NCBI RefSeq assembly: GCF_000003605.2
Contig: NW_003155745.1
Span: 194,355 to 258,354 of the forward strand
DNA from: Saccoglossus kowalevskii
Taxonomy: Eukaryota; Hemichordata; Enteropneusta; Harrimaniidae
Direction of reading: 5' to 3'
DNA: 64,000 nt
The notes under the pieces are model-generated. The model had not been told where the DNA came from and made no database searches. It saw only the letters and a program-made list of their open reading frames with translations. Below are positions 34,613 through 47,961 of this stretch, piece after piece (the stretch's first letter is position 1; each line of letters begins with the position of its first letter). The translations under genes were made by a program, and so were the position numbers.

Positions 34613-34736
34613 TTAAGTGGGAGGAGTCGTCGTCTGCGCATGCGGCAGGCGGCTATAGCGTGTCGTTGTTTTCAAACTAGAGTCTACATATGGGCCTTTG
34701 AGTCTTTAGCAAGTGTTGTTAACGCATCTGCTTTAA
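34613..34736 (+). mobile_element. Family A TTAA MITE, diverged and deleted
   Basis: TTAA at 34613-34616 and 34733-34736. The left arm and TATAGCGTGTCGTTGTT are recognisable; most of the right terminal arm, including the expected GCGCAGGTGACG, has been lost. Confidence 0.75.
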
Positions 34737-35857
34737 TGTGATCTTGATCGCGCTTACCCTGGACAAAAATAGGAATAACAAAAATTCGGAGTCCAAAAAA
34801 ACAAGCATCCAATTTTGTCATGAAGAAAGTTACACGAATAAAAGTGACGGGTTACTTGTGAATTACATGGTCTTCAGATAAAATGCGCCCTCTAGTGACG
34901 AAAGGTTTCTATGACGTGATGAGTTACACCGGCGGGGGTCTTTCAACTTAGAAAGCATGGGCATCGCATTGATATGTAGGCGTCAATCAGTCAATGAAGA
35001 TTGAATATTTAAAGATTTGACTAATAGTATATTGTAGACAACGATCGACTATACAAGCAAAAGCAGGGGTTGATTTAACGAAAATGCCGACAGGAATTTT
35101 ATTGATGGTCGCGTGCCAGAAAAGTATTTATTGAAGTTTCAGTATAAATCGTGGAGGGGCACGAGAGACAGGAAAGGGACCTACATGTATTCACTTGTTG
35201 TAAAATGGCAACAAAACAAAAATGTAAATATATCTCGTCATAGCAAATAAAACAACAATTCCAGCCCAATCGTGTCACCATCGTCCGAATCGCACGGCCC
35301 CGTGTCTTCGACCTATAGGCTTCTACACGACACCGTGCGGGATCGCATAGGCTAATTGCGTATCTTAAGCAGTGAGATCTGATTTGGTGCGCCTCGAAAC
35401 AGGGCGCCCTTATAATTAGTTCAATGGTCATCTGGATTTTGTATATGAAGGCACAAAATAAAACGACACCTTTTCAGGGAAATGTTATGATGTTGTTTTG
35501 CAGCCTGTCTACTCAGAGCATGAACAATAACTAGTGTTTCCAGTAATGCAGTACAAGTTCTATAGAAAAAATAAACGACACAAGCATCGTGTAAACGAAT
35601 TTGCGCGTTTCCATGACAACATATTTCCACATAAATAACTTAGTGTGATAACAACTAAATAATGCAAAGCAAAATCAATGTTTTTATGATGCGTTTTGGG
35701 ACTGTACGTAGTGAAAATAATCGTAAGTTATGTGTTGTCTTATCGTAGCGCAAAAGCCGTATTAAATGCTGCGTACCGGAAATGGTCGATTTTGAACACA
35801 GACGCAAGTTCTAATCACACTTATAAAACCTTCGGAAACAATGATGTAACTGCATGC
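34737..35857. other. No supported gene
   Basis: Apart from the CTCF-like site, frames such as 35099-35431 (minus, 110 codons) show no domain. No repeat recognised. Confidence 0.45.
34885..34917 (+). promoter_or_regulatory. CTCF-like core with TGACGT at +27
   Basis: GCGCCCTCTAGTGAC matches the known animal CTCF core (reverse complement CCASYAGRKGGCRS) except at its end. GAAAGG follows and TGACGT begins 27 bp from the core start. The same arrangement recurs at 49831 and 62101 (both minus). Binding is inferred. Confidence 0.45.
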
Positions 35858-35882
35858 GTTGAAGGGCGGTAGTCGTCGCGCC
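35858..35882 (+). mobile_element. Family B terminal fragment
   Basis: GTTGAAGGGCGGTAGTCGTCG then CGCC is the left family B terminus; the sequence after it is unrelated. About 25 bp only. Confidence 0.5.
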
Positions 35883-37291
35883 ACTAATAACGCGATTATA
35901 TATGTTAATCGAAGCTATTGTGTGTGTACTAGTATGACGTATACAAGAAAATAATCGTTGTAGGGTAAGGGAAATACTTCTCATGACGATGGCACATAAT
36001 ATTCAAATATTGACGGAATTTGCAACCTCGTTAGTCAAATAGTCGAATTTGTCAGTGTTCTAGTTAGTGGGGGGGGGCTAATTTGAGGGAGCCTAGAATG
36101 AGTCTGATTAGTGGAGTCTTCTTTCATTTGTTACAACGTGATGTGTTCGTATTTTTCCCTGTTGTCGTTTTAAAGCAACTTGACGTATGTAGGTCTATTC
36201 CCTGCACATCTAACTACCCCCCCCCCCAAGATGTAAAATGGTTCATCTCTCTTCTCTCTCCGACGTGTGGCTGACATGTAAATTTAGACTACTTTCCGAA
36301 CATTCATTTCCTCCAATGTGTTTTGAGGCAGTTTTAACAATGTAATTTATATTCATGAAAGCAGAAGAAGGGTGAACGGTTTTTTTAAAAATGCGTGCGG
36401 TGTTTGATCACAAGTTCTCTCGAAGTTCAACAAAAAATAAAGTTACTAAATTCAATAATCAGAAAATATTAAAAAAAGATAAGCAAAAAAATCGAATATT
36501 GCAAATTGTCATGGCTGTTTGGCACATTTTAAGTGGGGGAAACTAGTTCAGTGACTTTCTTTTCATTTCTGGATTTATCAGCATAAAATAAATCCACATT
36601 GTAAAAGTCAAGGAAATGTGGTGACATTATAGTCGCCAACTCCCATAATTGCAAATTCCACGAGGGGGGGGGGGGCAATCGACACCGGCACACATATCCA
36701 GACAACAACTGACACTATAAGGCATGCAGTGTAAAATTCCCGCAGGTAGACAGGTGATATTTTATTAGTTGAGAAGTACTATGAGACAAGGAAGAACGAC
36801 GTCTACACGGGGAATTTTGCCATTTTCATTCATACACCTTGGTTAGAAAGTATGTCACTCAATGCAAATGCCATCATTCCTGGTTAATATGTAAATAACT
36901 CAACACTTATTTCCTCACCGTTAAATGGGTTTCTTATTTAGCACGTTTTGAATATCAAGTCGGTGTGATATCATCACGCTTTTCCAGGAATAATAACATG
37001 ATAACTCACTTTAGTTTAACTATTTAGTTTTCAAGTTTGACTTTTGACTTCACCACAGTCATCGCACCGTTTCGTGTTCAATATGGGCGTGTAACTTGTG
37101 CGTCTTAAGCAAGATATAACAAATCCGTACTGTGACTAACACAATAACATTGTTCAAAATCACACGTATATTAATAAAATAAATAAATTGGTTCATCATT
37201 CGCACAAAGACAATTTCCAACTGCTATATAATTTCAAATTGGATGTAGTGTTATCGATTATCCGGACGAGAGAGAGGAGTGTGCGCTGGGG
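35883..37291. other. No supported feature
   Basis: Homopolymer runs at 36067-36075 (G), 36219-36228 (C) and 36665-36675 (G). No recurrent or coding signal. Confidence 0.5.
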
Positions 37292-37435
37292 ATTCTGTTT
37301 TCAATATACCGTGAATGTTTTGTGTTTGTTGAAACAGAAAAACTACCGAATCTCAAGAGACACGCATGCAAAATAACGGAAATAGAAATGTTGATAGCAT
37401 GCCCTTCACGGTAAAGGACACAATTTCAATATATT

Positions 37436-37440
<5 letters not shown>
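37292..37440 (+). repeat. Family F repeat, copy 1
   Basis: Starts ATTCTGTTTTCAATATACCG, continues GTTGAAACAGAAAAACTACC and GATAGCATGCCCTTCACGG, and ends ATATTATACATATA, where it passes straight into (TA)n. The copy at 57032 differs at only a few bases. Internal GGTGAATG/CTTCACGG-like ends hint at short inverted repeats, but the class is unknown. Confidence 0.75.
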
Positions 37441-37480
<40 letters not shown>

Positions 37481-37686
37481 GATTGTGTTTCTGTTNNNNN
37501 NNNNNNNNNNNNNNNNNNNNNNNNNNNNNNNNNNNNNNNNNNNNNNNNNNNNNNNNNNNNNNNNNNNNNNNNNNNNNNNNNNNNNNNNNNNNNNNNNNNN
37601 NNNNNNNNNNNNNNNNNNNNNNNNNNNNNNNNNNNNNNNNNNNNNNNNNNNNNNNNNNNNNNNNNNNNNNNNNNNNNNNNNNNNNN

Positions 37687-37748
<62 letters not shown>
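37441..37748. repeat. (TA)n microsatellite with assembly gap
   Basis: TA repeat at about 37435-37478, 191 N at 37496-37686, then TA repeat again at 37687-37748. ATTGTGATTGTGTTTCTGTT before the gap is nearly repeated as ATTGTGATCATGTTTCTGTT after it, so the same locus may be represented twice across the gap. Translated IYIY frames here are artefacts. Confidence 0.9.
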
Positions 37749-37751
<3 letters not shown>

Positions 37752-40700
37752 GATCATGTTTCTGTTTCTTCATTGTAAAAATCAATGACGACGCAACTAA
37801 TTTCGTAATTTGATTTTCCCTCAAAGACGTAATATCCATCTCAATCTGTCACATGATGAATCAACATTTTCATTTGCACTCTTTTTCGAGGGGGGTACTC
37901 GGGTATGCGCCCACCCCTAAAAAATCGTGATTTTCTGAGTTGAGGCCCCTGGGCGCTAACGCGGTTGAGTACGGTAGATAACTTTGAGACGTTTTTGTGT
38001 TTTTTTTAATTTATATAGCGTGATTACCGTTAGCTGACAACGTCTGTATTGGTTATGCACAAACCAGTATTTTAATGAGTTACGCTAATGCGCATGCGTG
38101 TTACGTTGATGGTACGCACTAAAACTTCAAAGTTGCATGCGCTTTTTTCTTGAGGTATATTGCTTTCTCGAGAGTGAGATCGCTAGAGATTATAGGGTAT
38201 AAATGAAACACCCCAGTTCAGTAGACCATGGATGACGATAACATTCGTAATTATGGTATTTACAAATACACAGTTACCGCCCAGGTAACGTAATTGTGAT
38301 ATAATTTAAATCTTATGCAAAGAATATTGACATATTTACCTTTTTTTTGTTACACTCTCCACGATGTCTAATAACTGTCATTATGTGAACGTTACGTACC
38401 TCGCCATACCCCAGCTGCATGACGTCAATCACATTTCAAATCACGTACTCACACTAATTACGCAATTGTTGATAGATTGGACAAGGTAAAAAATAATGTA
38501 TATTTTCGCTCCTTCTGGTTAATAGACTGTATACAACATGCAATTACCACGCACACTGATTCTCGTTTCACGGACTCATAGAATAGCTTTAAATACTCGT
38601 GATTTTTATTGTAATCAGAGAAAATTCATCATTCACAGTTTGTACAAACTCAAACCCCGGTCGTCCCAATGCGCCTCAAAAATCTATAGGAATGATTTCT
38701 GATGCAAGTTAATAAATAACATTTTTTTCAACTTTAAAATATATAAACACAAAAAAACACGATGTTTTTTTTCCACCCTTATAAAAGAAAACATATATGC
38801 AATAGTCCGACTCGGACTCAATTATAGTGTTGATTAATCTCAAGTCGCCGAGAGCGACCAGGTTTCACCAGTAACTTTAAAAAATTGACATCCGTGGTTT
38901 GATCAATATTTCAATGAATTGTTCAGTAGTCGGCACACAGATACAGTTCCAAGTTGCCAAGAGATACAAACTCAATTTCAATATAGTAATTAATACGCCA
39001 ACGCTGGGGGATAAGGATCACCATTGCATTCGTATTTTAATTACGGAATCCATTCCAAATTTGAAATGGCTTTATCGAACTTGTCGCAGTTTGTTGCGTC
39101 CCCGTTAATAAGTATGATTCGCCACCCCCTGCAACGCGCTGTTATTAAGGGAAAGATCCTCACGGGACGCCACCACGGGTTACTACAACCTCAAAGAAGA
39201 TTACCTGCCAACGTAATTACCATTTGCCTCGGTATAATGGTATGTTTTCTTCGAATTTGTCAAGATATCAAAATGTCAAAGAGCACGAGTAAACATTCTC
39301 TACCTATTGCCCCTTATTGGCCATGTGCATGTCTTCAAAAAACTGCCACTTTCCATCGGATACGAGGGTTGCGCTTTATTTTGTTCGCTTCCAGGCCATG
39401 ATATTATGTCAAAAGTAACAGTGTTCATACACTGGAGAGCATGTGACATTTCAATCAATAATACTAGTATTTACCGTGCAGTGTAATTATATTTCTATAT
39501 AAGTTCCTTTTCAATACATTACCGGAGATGTACCATACACAGTTATACACAAATAATCGAGGGAATTCATTTTCTGGCAATTTATCTCGTTTGAATTGCA
39601 TCTCGGCGCGTTCGATGAGCACCATGGAAAATCAAAGGATAAAATACAGTGACTTTCCAGTACGTGAACGCCTTTGTTTAGTCCCATCGATGTTTGAATA
39701 ATTATATGCGTACTTTTTGATATATACCTGGTTTGTAATTACCGTGACATATGACGTTTTCAATAGCACATAATGAAATATAGTATGCGCATGCTCATAA
39801 CAATTAAGAGGACATTTGCATTCGAGTAAATGTTCACTTCAGAGTTTGTTTGTTGTTGTTTTTTGTCTGATAAAACATATTAATAAAATATAATAATAGA
39901 AACAAAAATACTTTTAATAAAATATATGTGTTCTTTAGTATATCCCCAATTTACTTTCGCGTGCGACAGACAAACTTAAAAACGAAAAGACCTTCCCCAA
40001 CGCAAACTACATTGTTAGATGGCTTTTAGATTACATTACTTTATCGGCACCATGGAAAACGCATCGCCATTGTTGATAAAGTAGACTGAGACAAAATGAA
40101 GCATCTCTAAGATGTTCTTATTCTGTCTAGAGAGGTAACACAATCATGCTCTGCTATTTGCCATATCAATACAAATATAGGCTGGCGGTCATACTTATAT
40201 CCTATATTAATATCTCCCTGCAGCAATCTGGTTGAGTTCAGCGAGCTAATGTTTTCGAATTTGAAGTTATATGCTAATTTGACGACCATTTAATACATAG
40301 AAATAGGTCTTGAACCGATCCAGGTCTGATTTAATAGCCTAAATTTGCAACTAACATTCTTAGAGCGGGTCAAAAATAACAGAGAAATTATAAAAATATG
40401 TTCAATATATTGCTTCCTGATTTTGATAGGAGAAAATATGGCGTTAAAAAGGGTAAAGGGAAGCTTTGGACATCGATGCGTGACCCATACCCGTATTGTA
40501 ATCAACAACATCGTGATGATACTCTTATACGTTAACCAACACAGTTAATGCTATACGCGCTCATTTTTAATATCTGTATTTTACCAATATCCGTTAAAGT
40601 CCCAAACTTGAAGGAAATTTGATATACAGCGGTGCCGATGGGGTTTCTTATGACATAAGCTGTCTACTTCAAAGGTAAGAGCGCCACGGTGTCTAGACAT

Positions 40701-41364
40701 TAATTGGACAAGAATACATGGTCTATAGTTCATTACTGATAGTATATCTGCAAATGCGATATGTGTAATGGTTTGCGCGTTTCGTATTCCTGTCAGATCA
40801 CTCAGCGATCTCTCGTATACGTCAAGCAAAACGTTTTTTCTTTTCTTTCGACTATCAGTATATAGCATTGTATATAAAAGCCTTGCTGTTATCAAAATAA
40901 TCAGGCAGATATACTTACGTCAAAAAAGCATCCGCCTAACGACCATACAGCGCTATTTTGTAAGTTGGACTATCTATCATTTAAAAACATTAAAATAAAT
41001 TAATACGACATCTTGTGTGTGAATATGATTCGATATATTGCATTGTTTTCCTGAGATCTCGTATTAGTATCACGAGGACCTGTATTATTATAACCAGGCC
41101 TCGTATTTGTATATGTAAGTGCTCCCAATGGGTTTCAATGTCAATAGGTTTGGGTATACGTCTTTTTTTAATTAGCGCAACAACAAATTAACTTATTGCA
41201 TTTTCCCCAGATGTACTAAAATTAGCCTCAACAAACTTGTCATGAACTGATGAACGACCTGAAACCCTTTGAGTTTCTTTTCTTTTTTTTTCAATACACC
41301 GTGCTTAAATCAGTTGCTCGAATACAGGAATGTGTGGTATCAGTGTAAAAAAAAACACTTTCGT
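37749..41364. other. No supported feature
   Basis: About 3.6 kb without recurrent sequence. Frames such as 39024-39401 (plus, 125 codons) and 40581-40895 (minus) have no recognisable domain. GGGGGGTACTCGGG at 37892-37905 is a locally palindromic GC-rich patch. Confidence 0.45.
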
Positions 41365-41525
41365 TTAAAGCGGGGAATCGTCACTGCGCATGCGCCAGAT
41401 GGCCATAGCGTGTCATTGTTTACAAACAAGTGTCTACCCATGAGCCTTTGCGTTTTTAGCGTGTGTTGTTATCGTCGCTTGGGACTCAATTCGCGCGTGT
41501 GCAGGTGACGACCCTCCCGCTTTAA
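41365..41525 (+). mobile_element. Family A TTAA MITE, full length
   Basis: 161 bp, TTAA at 41365-41368 and 41522-41525. Small deletions occur in both arms (GAATCGTCACTGCGCATGCG on the left; TTCGCGCGTGTGCAGGTG on the right). The interior is close to the family consensus. Confidence 0.85.
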
Positions 41526-42007
41526 TTGCCACAAGCTACACGTATACGTACAAATTACCCTTTTCTCAAAACATTAAATACCGAAGTATTTAATCACTTT
41601 GTAAGCTCAGCGAAACTTCGGAGTACTTCAATCTGCAATCAACACATTTCAGAGTTGTTAATTGATTAACTGAGAGTGTTTGCTTGTATGGATAACGACT
41701 CCATAAGCTACACACAAACAACCGTGTCAAGTGCAACTCAGAGAGTGGTCAGACCATTTTTTTTTTGCTGTGGTGGAGCTCAATTTTGTAGCGCATTTCA
41801 AATCAATAACATCCTTATCAGCGTGACATGAAGAAATGCAGTTTCTTTGTTTCAGACTAGTTATAACTTTTAGGGCATTGTCGCAGAGTCCATTGAGAGA
41901 ACCGAGGAATTAAATTGTTTCAAATGATCGACCCTTTAAACAAGGTATTTATAATTGGAATTACATATCTAGGGTTATTAATTCTGAAGTACTGTAAATG
42001 CATTAAT
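41526..42007. other. No supported feature apart from a short palindrome
   Basis: TTAAATACCGAAGTATTTAA (41573-41592) is an 8-bp stem with a 4-base loop. A T run lies at 41759-41767. Confidence 0.5.
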
Positions 42008-42129
42008 TATTCACTGGGTTTCAATTTCGCTGATAAGTAAAATCTGCTAACTTAAATCTACATGAACATGTAGAATAACAATGGAAATCATTGTTTGCTT
42101 CAAGTTGACAAATTAAAACACAATGAATA
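42008..42129. mobile_element. Family I element, diverged longer copy
   Basis: TATTCACTGGGTTTCAATTT at the left and AAATTAAAACACAATGAATA at the right are imperfect inverted repeats matching the ends at 23958. The interior holds two small hairpins (ACATGAACATGT and CAATGGAAATCATTG). Confidence 0.55.
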
Positions 42130-44954
42130 TGCTCAAAATATTCAAATTAAATGTTAGTGAAAATAAATGGTTTTACAGTATTGGAGCGCAACATAAGATA
42201 TTAAAACTATACGGAATAATAATTGTGGCATACATCATTCATATATAACACAACAGGCAATTCAACCATTTATTTTGGGGTCAAATAAAAAATACGAATG
42301 TTATTTGGTCAAAATGCTTCAGCCGCGTTACCATGTTATATAATACATTGTTAGTGTATATACTGTTAAATCATTCGACGAGAACGAGGTGTCCTTTTTT
42401 TATTTTGTTTATGTATACGACACAATATAAGGCCAACAAATTGGGTCGGTCGGACTTTTTTGTTGTTGAAAGAAATACAGATCAACGCGAGGTTCAAAGT
42501 CGCCACTTATCCCCCGGGGACCCTGGGGATCGAACAACGGTCCGGGATTGTTAATTTTTAGAGGAAACACTTTTTTTACTGCTTAAAATGGTGAGTTTTT
42601 GATATTTGGGCCTTAAAAAAAAACCGCGACCCGATATCTCATATTTTTCGGTCGGTCGCTGAGGGCAAGGCTAACCGAGTCGTGACCTCGATGTGGTTCG
42701 TAACCAGTCTTGTGATTGGTTGTTGACAAATACTGAACAGGCCACGCTTCCAACTGTGCCATGCGATCGGGTTTACCGGTAGAAATTCCTAATTGGAGTC
42801 AATTTGTGTAGTTTTCTTGATTTATTCTGCAGATATCGGTAAATGTAGGTAAGGCTTTGGCGAAATTCGAAGAGCAACTAATATTCTTCAACGTGGTATT
42901 TTTTTTAGATTTTATTTTTTTATTTTTTTCGTCTGTTTTTTCGAGTTTAAAAAATGTGAGCTGGCTGGAGCCTTCATCCCTTGTCCAATTCTTACACTAG
43001 ATACCAGCCGATACCCCCCCCCCCCGCTCATAGGGAGTGCGTACAGTTGATCATAGTTCCTGGGCTCCCTGTGATATATGCAGTATATAGTGTAAAAACG
43101 CCATAGAGCCGGAATTTGAACAGCTCTTCTGGAAAGTATGGTACAAATAGAGGTGAACGCGAATATGAGCACTACTATTTTATTATTTGAATATGATTTT
43201 TTTCATTTTGGATTAATTTCGTAAATTGGCTTGTGGTAATTTAATACAAATAATGCAATTTTTATAGCTTCATCGTAACATATTGGATTTTGTACACGTG
43301 CGTGTGCTATTGCCCATCTACATTGCTGTTCATGGGGGCGATACAGATTACTGAACTGCTGGGATATTTTGGCCAAGACGTCCAACAGGCCCCAGACCTC
43401 CCTGGCGATGCATAATGGTTGATCCCTTACTCTGACCGTTGCGATTACAAAGCACTGAATATTGAGACTAATGCTGCAGAAAAAAATATTCGTCACTCAA
43501 TTACATTGTTTACTGGTATGTTATCCAATCGTTCACGGTGATTTGCCTCCCCAATCCCCGCCACTATAATGCGTTCATGCAGGTTTTATTTGTAACAGCA
43601 ATGTTACACCGCCGTTATTCAATTAACAAACTCGCTTGCCATCGTGTCTATTTATAGAACAAGTATACGAAACGAGCTAGGAAATAAGACATCAAAGAAT
43701 GCCGACGGAAATGAGACGGTGACTGGTCATTAGGAAAACCTTCGGAGAGTTATTTCGGTATAATTCAGTTTACTTGAAAAACGTGAACAAGGTGATATCG
43801 GTGTTCATGTAACTGTACGAACTTACATCGCTCACGTTTTTCGTCGTTCTGTACTATATACGATGACAACATATACACGGCTTAGTTTATGTTTACACCT
43901 AGCGTACGAATTCTTCGACTTTTCATAACACACGTTTCTTTTACTTCAATTTTAATCACCATACTCGCAATGTTATACAAGTGTGTTTCATTGATAGATG
44001 TGACTTCTGAATTTCCACAAAACGTGATTTTAAAAGCGGTTATTTATATGTCTTCAAGTTGATATAATCTGCGAATGTTCTTGGCTTTCAAACACTGTTG
44101 GGATTTCTAAACCTATTTATCATCATCATACGATTCAATTATCACGGTCAGGTGTTTTGATCTCATTACAAATTTGATTTTTGTGTTGGCTTTTGGTGCA
44201 CTTTGTGGGGGGGGACTCGAGAATTGCCATACTGTTTCTGTACATGTGTTGTTTCATATTTGGGAACGTGGGGGTACTACATGAGGGGTAGTAAATTGGC
44301 TTTCATACAAACGTATAGAGATTTATTAATAATTGACCTTAAATTAGATTTGGTAAACAAACAAAAATGTGCTATGGTTGTTCGCATTAAAAACATAGTG
44401 CCTACTTAGGGGGTCATCATGATTTTTTATTCAGTCTGCACCATCGTACTCGTGGTAATCCAACTGTTTTCTTATCCAACACGGCCGTCACCATGAGTCT
44501 TAAGGGTATGATAATGTCCAAGGTGAAATCCACTTATAACAACTACATATTTCAAGATGGTAATTATGTAATACGCGGTGAGTTGTTCACTAACAGATCT
44601 TTCTCAAATATAATTAAGGCGACTATGTCAGTATTGGGCTTTATTCAAGTGTGTTTCCTTATTAAAGCGTGACAGGTAGTAGTATACCATGCAATGATAA
44701 ACACCATACAGGATGTAATAAAACAAATTACCGAAGTGTCTCCCTGACACGCCAATTGAATTCGAGAAATTCGAATTTCAGGCATGTGCGCTTAACGAAG
44801 TAATAGCAGTAGTAGTCACGTAGAAGATAAGTGCATGAATGCTTTCAGTTAAATCAACCACACGGACACCACGCGCTGAGCAATGTGTTGTGTTCTATGT
44901 CAATCTGGTAACCGGTTAACGCGCACCCACTAGAAAAAGTCGATTTCGATATAT
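42130..44954. other. No supported feature
   Basis: Frames here have no recognisable domain. A C run is at 43014-43025 and a G run at 44207-44214. A GC-rich patch with CCCCGGGGACC lies at 42512-42545. Confidence 0.45.
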
Positions 44955-45118
44955 TTAAAGCAGGGGAGTCGTCACCTACGCATGCGTGATATGGCCATAA
45001 CGTGTCATTGTTTACAAACAAGCGAATACCAATTAGCCTTTGTGTTTTATCATTTGTTGTTATCATCGTTTGGGACTCAATTCTCGCGCGTGCGCAGGTG
45101 ACGACCCTCTCGCTTTAA
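44955..45118 (+). mobile_element. Family A TTAA MITE, full length
   Basis: 164 bp with TTAA at 44955-44958 and 45115-45118. It carries scattered point changes throughout (TGATATGG for CAGATGG; GCGAATACCAATTAGCC in the middle), so it is an older copy. Confidence 0.85.
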
Positions 45119-45462
45119 TAATGTTAAAATGGTCTTTTTTCAGGTTCTTCCGGCATTAACATTATGTCTTGTTTTCAAACACATAGCCTGTATGATGCAT
45201 TTATTGTGGTTGCTAGCGGTATCGAAAATGGGTTGAAAATGTCCGTTTTTAGTTAAATTGTGTTTAAAACTATTTAACTTCCGAACGCACAGGTTTATCG
45301 AATGGCAGTTTGACTTGTTTAAAACATATGTACACTACGATTATAGAACAAAAGCTTGTAGTATTTCCATTGAATAATTTTTTTCACAATAAATCCACAC
45401 TACGAACGTTGAATGTACCAGACCTATTTGTATTTAAGGATGAGATATGTTGTATTCATGCC
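45119..45462. other. No supported feature
   Basis: Nothing recurrent or coding seen. Confidence 0.5.
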
Positions 45463-45550
45463 TTAAAGGGCGATAGTCGTCGATTTGCGCCGTGTTAGAC
45501 TTGGGACGTATACAACACGCGTAGAGATACGCGACAACTATAGCGCTTTA
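45463..45550 (+). mobile_element. Family B-like short copy
   Basis: Starts TTAAAGGGCGATAGTCGTCG and ends CTATAGCGCTTTA, with GACTTGGGACGTATACAACA and CGCG in between. It is a shortened, diverged B element placed head to tail against the next one. Confidence 0.6.
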
Positions 45551-45677
45551 TAGGGCGGTCGTCGCGCCGCGTTCTGCTCGATGTGGGACTCATAGCGACG
45601 TACACAACGCGTGTAAAATACATTGTTTGTATACATGGAATTTGAACACACACTGCGATACGATTACCGCCCTTTAA
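45551..45677 (+). mobile_element. Family B MITE, near full length
   Basis: From TAGGGCGGTCGTCGCGCCGC to TACCGCCCTTTAA with TTAA at 45674-45677. The core reads ATGTGGGACTCATAGCGACG and GTGTAAAATACATTG. The left target site has been lost at the junction with the short copy. Confidence 0.8.
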
Positions 45678-46249
45678 GCTGTGTAACAGCCTACCCACGA
45701 ATCTTTGTTCTAAAAACGATATGTGTGATGTATATTTTATGCACTGTTGTTGTTGAATGCATCTGGCTACTAGGTTAAGATGCATTAGGATTGTATGTTT
45801 TTTGTGACAGGAATTTAACGTCGACCCAACATGTTTTCCGGAAAACTAAATTTAATAACTTAATGTTGTAGGTAGCACGGTCTCTACAGGAACAATGTGT
45901 AGTGTTAGCTTTAAGCCGATCAAAAAAGATCGAATTGAAGACCTTTTTGATAACAAGATCCGTAATTTCAATTTTATACATCATCTAACTTCCTTCTTGT
46001 ACCATAATTGTAGTTCATTTCATCGGCTTTTGTAAAAGTATAAGCCACTACTGATAATATTAAATAATAAATGAGTTTTGGAATTCAGTTTGCATGAGAA
46101 GGTCAGTAAGGTATTATCGTATTCTTACTATACCCTCCATACAATTGCGGTTTCCAATTGGTGGCTTTTATGTAGAACGCAACAAAAGCATATGTGAATG
46201 TAGGGTCAGCCGCCTAGTAATATAGAACAAACTGTGGTCAATACACCCA
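45678..46249. other. No supported feature
   Basis: Nothing recurrent or coding seen. Confidence 0.5.
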
Positions 46250-46321
46250 ATGAATGAATGAATGAATGAATGAATGAATGAATGAATGAATGAATGAATG
46301 AATGAATGAATGAATGAATGA
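46250..46321 (+). repeat. (TGAA)n microsatellite
   Basis: About 17-18 near-perfect tetranucleotide units. The same base unit underlies the complex region at 27530-28260. Confidence 0.95.
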
Positions 46322-47961
46322 ACAGTGGCGAAAAATAACGTGTGGACGAACTAGGGCGAGCGAGCGAACGCGTGAGTACTACCAGTGTGGGTGTGCGAGC
46401 AAGTGAATGAAGAAATGAGTTCTACAGACAGTGATCCGCAACATTAATGGGCACTATATTATGAGATTAGCAATTATTGAACGATTTAATCGAGATTAGC
46501 GTTGCATGGATTGATTAATCGTTCTCCCGGAGGATAGCTTACTTGCCAGTGGAACTGTGAGCATTCCTTCAACAGAAGAGTTCTGTTCTTCGGGGCGTAA
46601 CTAATCAGTAGGAGTGTTCGACTATTTTCAGATAGACGTCGGCTCTCCGAAAAGTATCATTTCATATTGCAAGATTACCATGATGAAATTGAATATAAAT
46701 CATGTAATAATGGTGTGGGTAACGCCATGTGTTCTAAGATTATAGCGCATGTAAAATGAACTGTCTATTTACATCAACTGACGTCAGTAGGCATTACGTC
46801 ATGTGATTAATTATTCATCAAGACGTTCGTTTCGAAACAAACAAATGAGAAAACGAAAACAAAAATAGCGACATACGTATTTATGACTATCTTGGTGTTG
46901 AAATAATTCCGCAAGGAATATTCTACAATATACTCAAGTTCCCTGGGATTCACGACAAATCAGTGAAAGGTCAGTGACAGAAAAGCAACGCAGTTGCCGC
47001 TGAAAGTGTCTTTACCGTCTGCTCAGATTGTCCCCATTTACGTGCTGTGCCGTGTCCTAAGATTACGTCAGGTCTATTTTTAGTAAGAGTTTGTAGTTAT
47101 GGTAAACGCTATCCGAACCTTCTATGACGACTGTGGGGGAATTATGATGGATGCATTTACAGATAGATTTTGATGATTTTGCTGTACTTACATTTACGAC
47201 GGCTTCCAGTCACCGAAATCATTTGCAGCCGCGGCGAATTTCACCACCCGAACTAGAGATAATATTATAACAATTATATTAAAATATGACTAATTATAGA
47301 TAAATACGGCCTGATAAGGTTGATAGCATATGACGCATTTGCCAGTATATTCGTGTCAGCATAAACAAAATATACAACCATGGAACGCGTTTTGCTTTCG
47401 CTATTAATTCAGAATACGAGAAATGCCAAGGAAAAGGGCAAATAAAACATGATATGTGTTTCTTTTGGTTTACATGTATCACTCTTAAAATAAATATATT
47501 TCAAATAAGTTCCTTGAAACGTCACGGTAAGTCAGATGATTAAGCGTTTATGTAAGCTAATTAATTGTTTCATTTGAACGTTTTTTTTTTGTTTTTTTTG
47601 TTTTTTTTTAATGAAGTAACATTTGATGCCAGGATACATAAAAAAATGTTGTTCTCCGGATTTTAGCGTCACTGCATGTTTACTCCACAATACTACTAAC
47701 TTACTGGAACGAGATTGATTACGGCAAATCCAATGCAAAATTGTTTGCTTGTTGTATTAGACGGACATGTTTTAAATGATTACGATGTCTGGCGTTCTAA
47801 CATAGCCCTGAACAAAAGTAAATAACGAAATATGCATAAACGATCATATTTAGTAGAATAATCGATATATTAACTATGAAACTGGGAACGAGGGTGTGAA
47901 GTACGCAAGTGAACATGCGTTTTGCGTTATTGGTAGGTACTTTTAATTGCAAGTATACTCC
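46322..47961. other. No supported feature
   Basis: Frames at 47294-47482 and 47532-47738 (minus) have no recognisable domain. A T-rich run occupies 47581-47610. Confidence 0.5.

Noticed and set aside
37426-37839. Frames of alternating Ile-Tyr around 37426-37839
   Set aside because: Translation of (TA)n across an N run.
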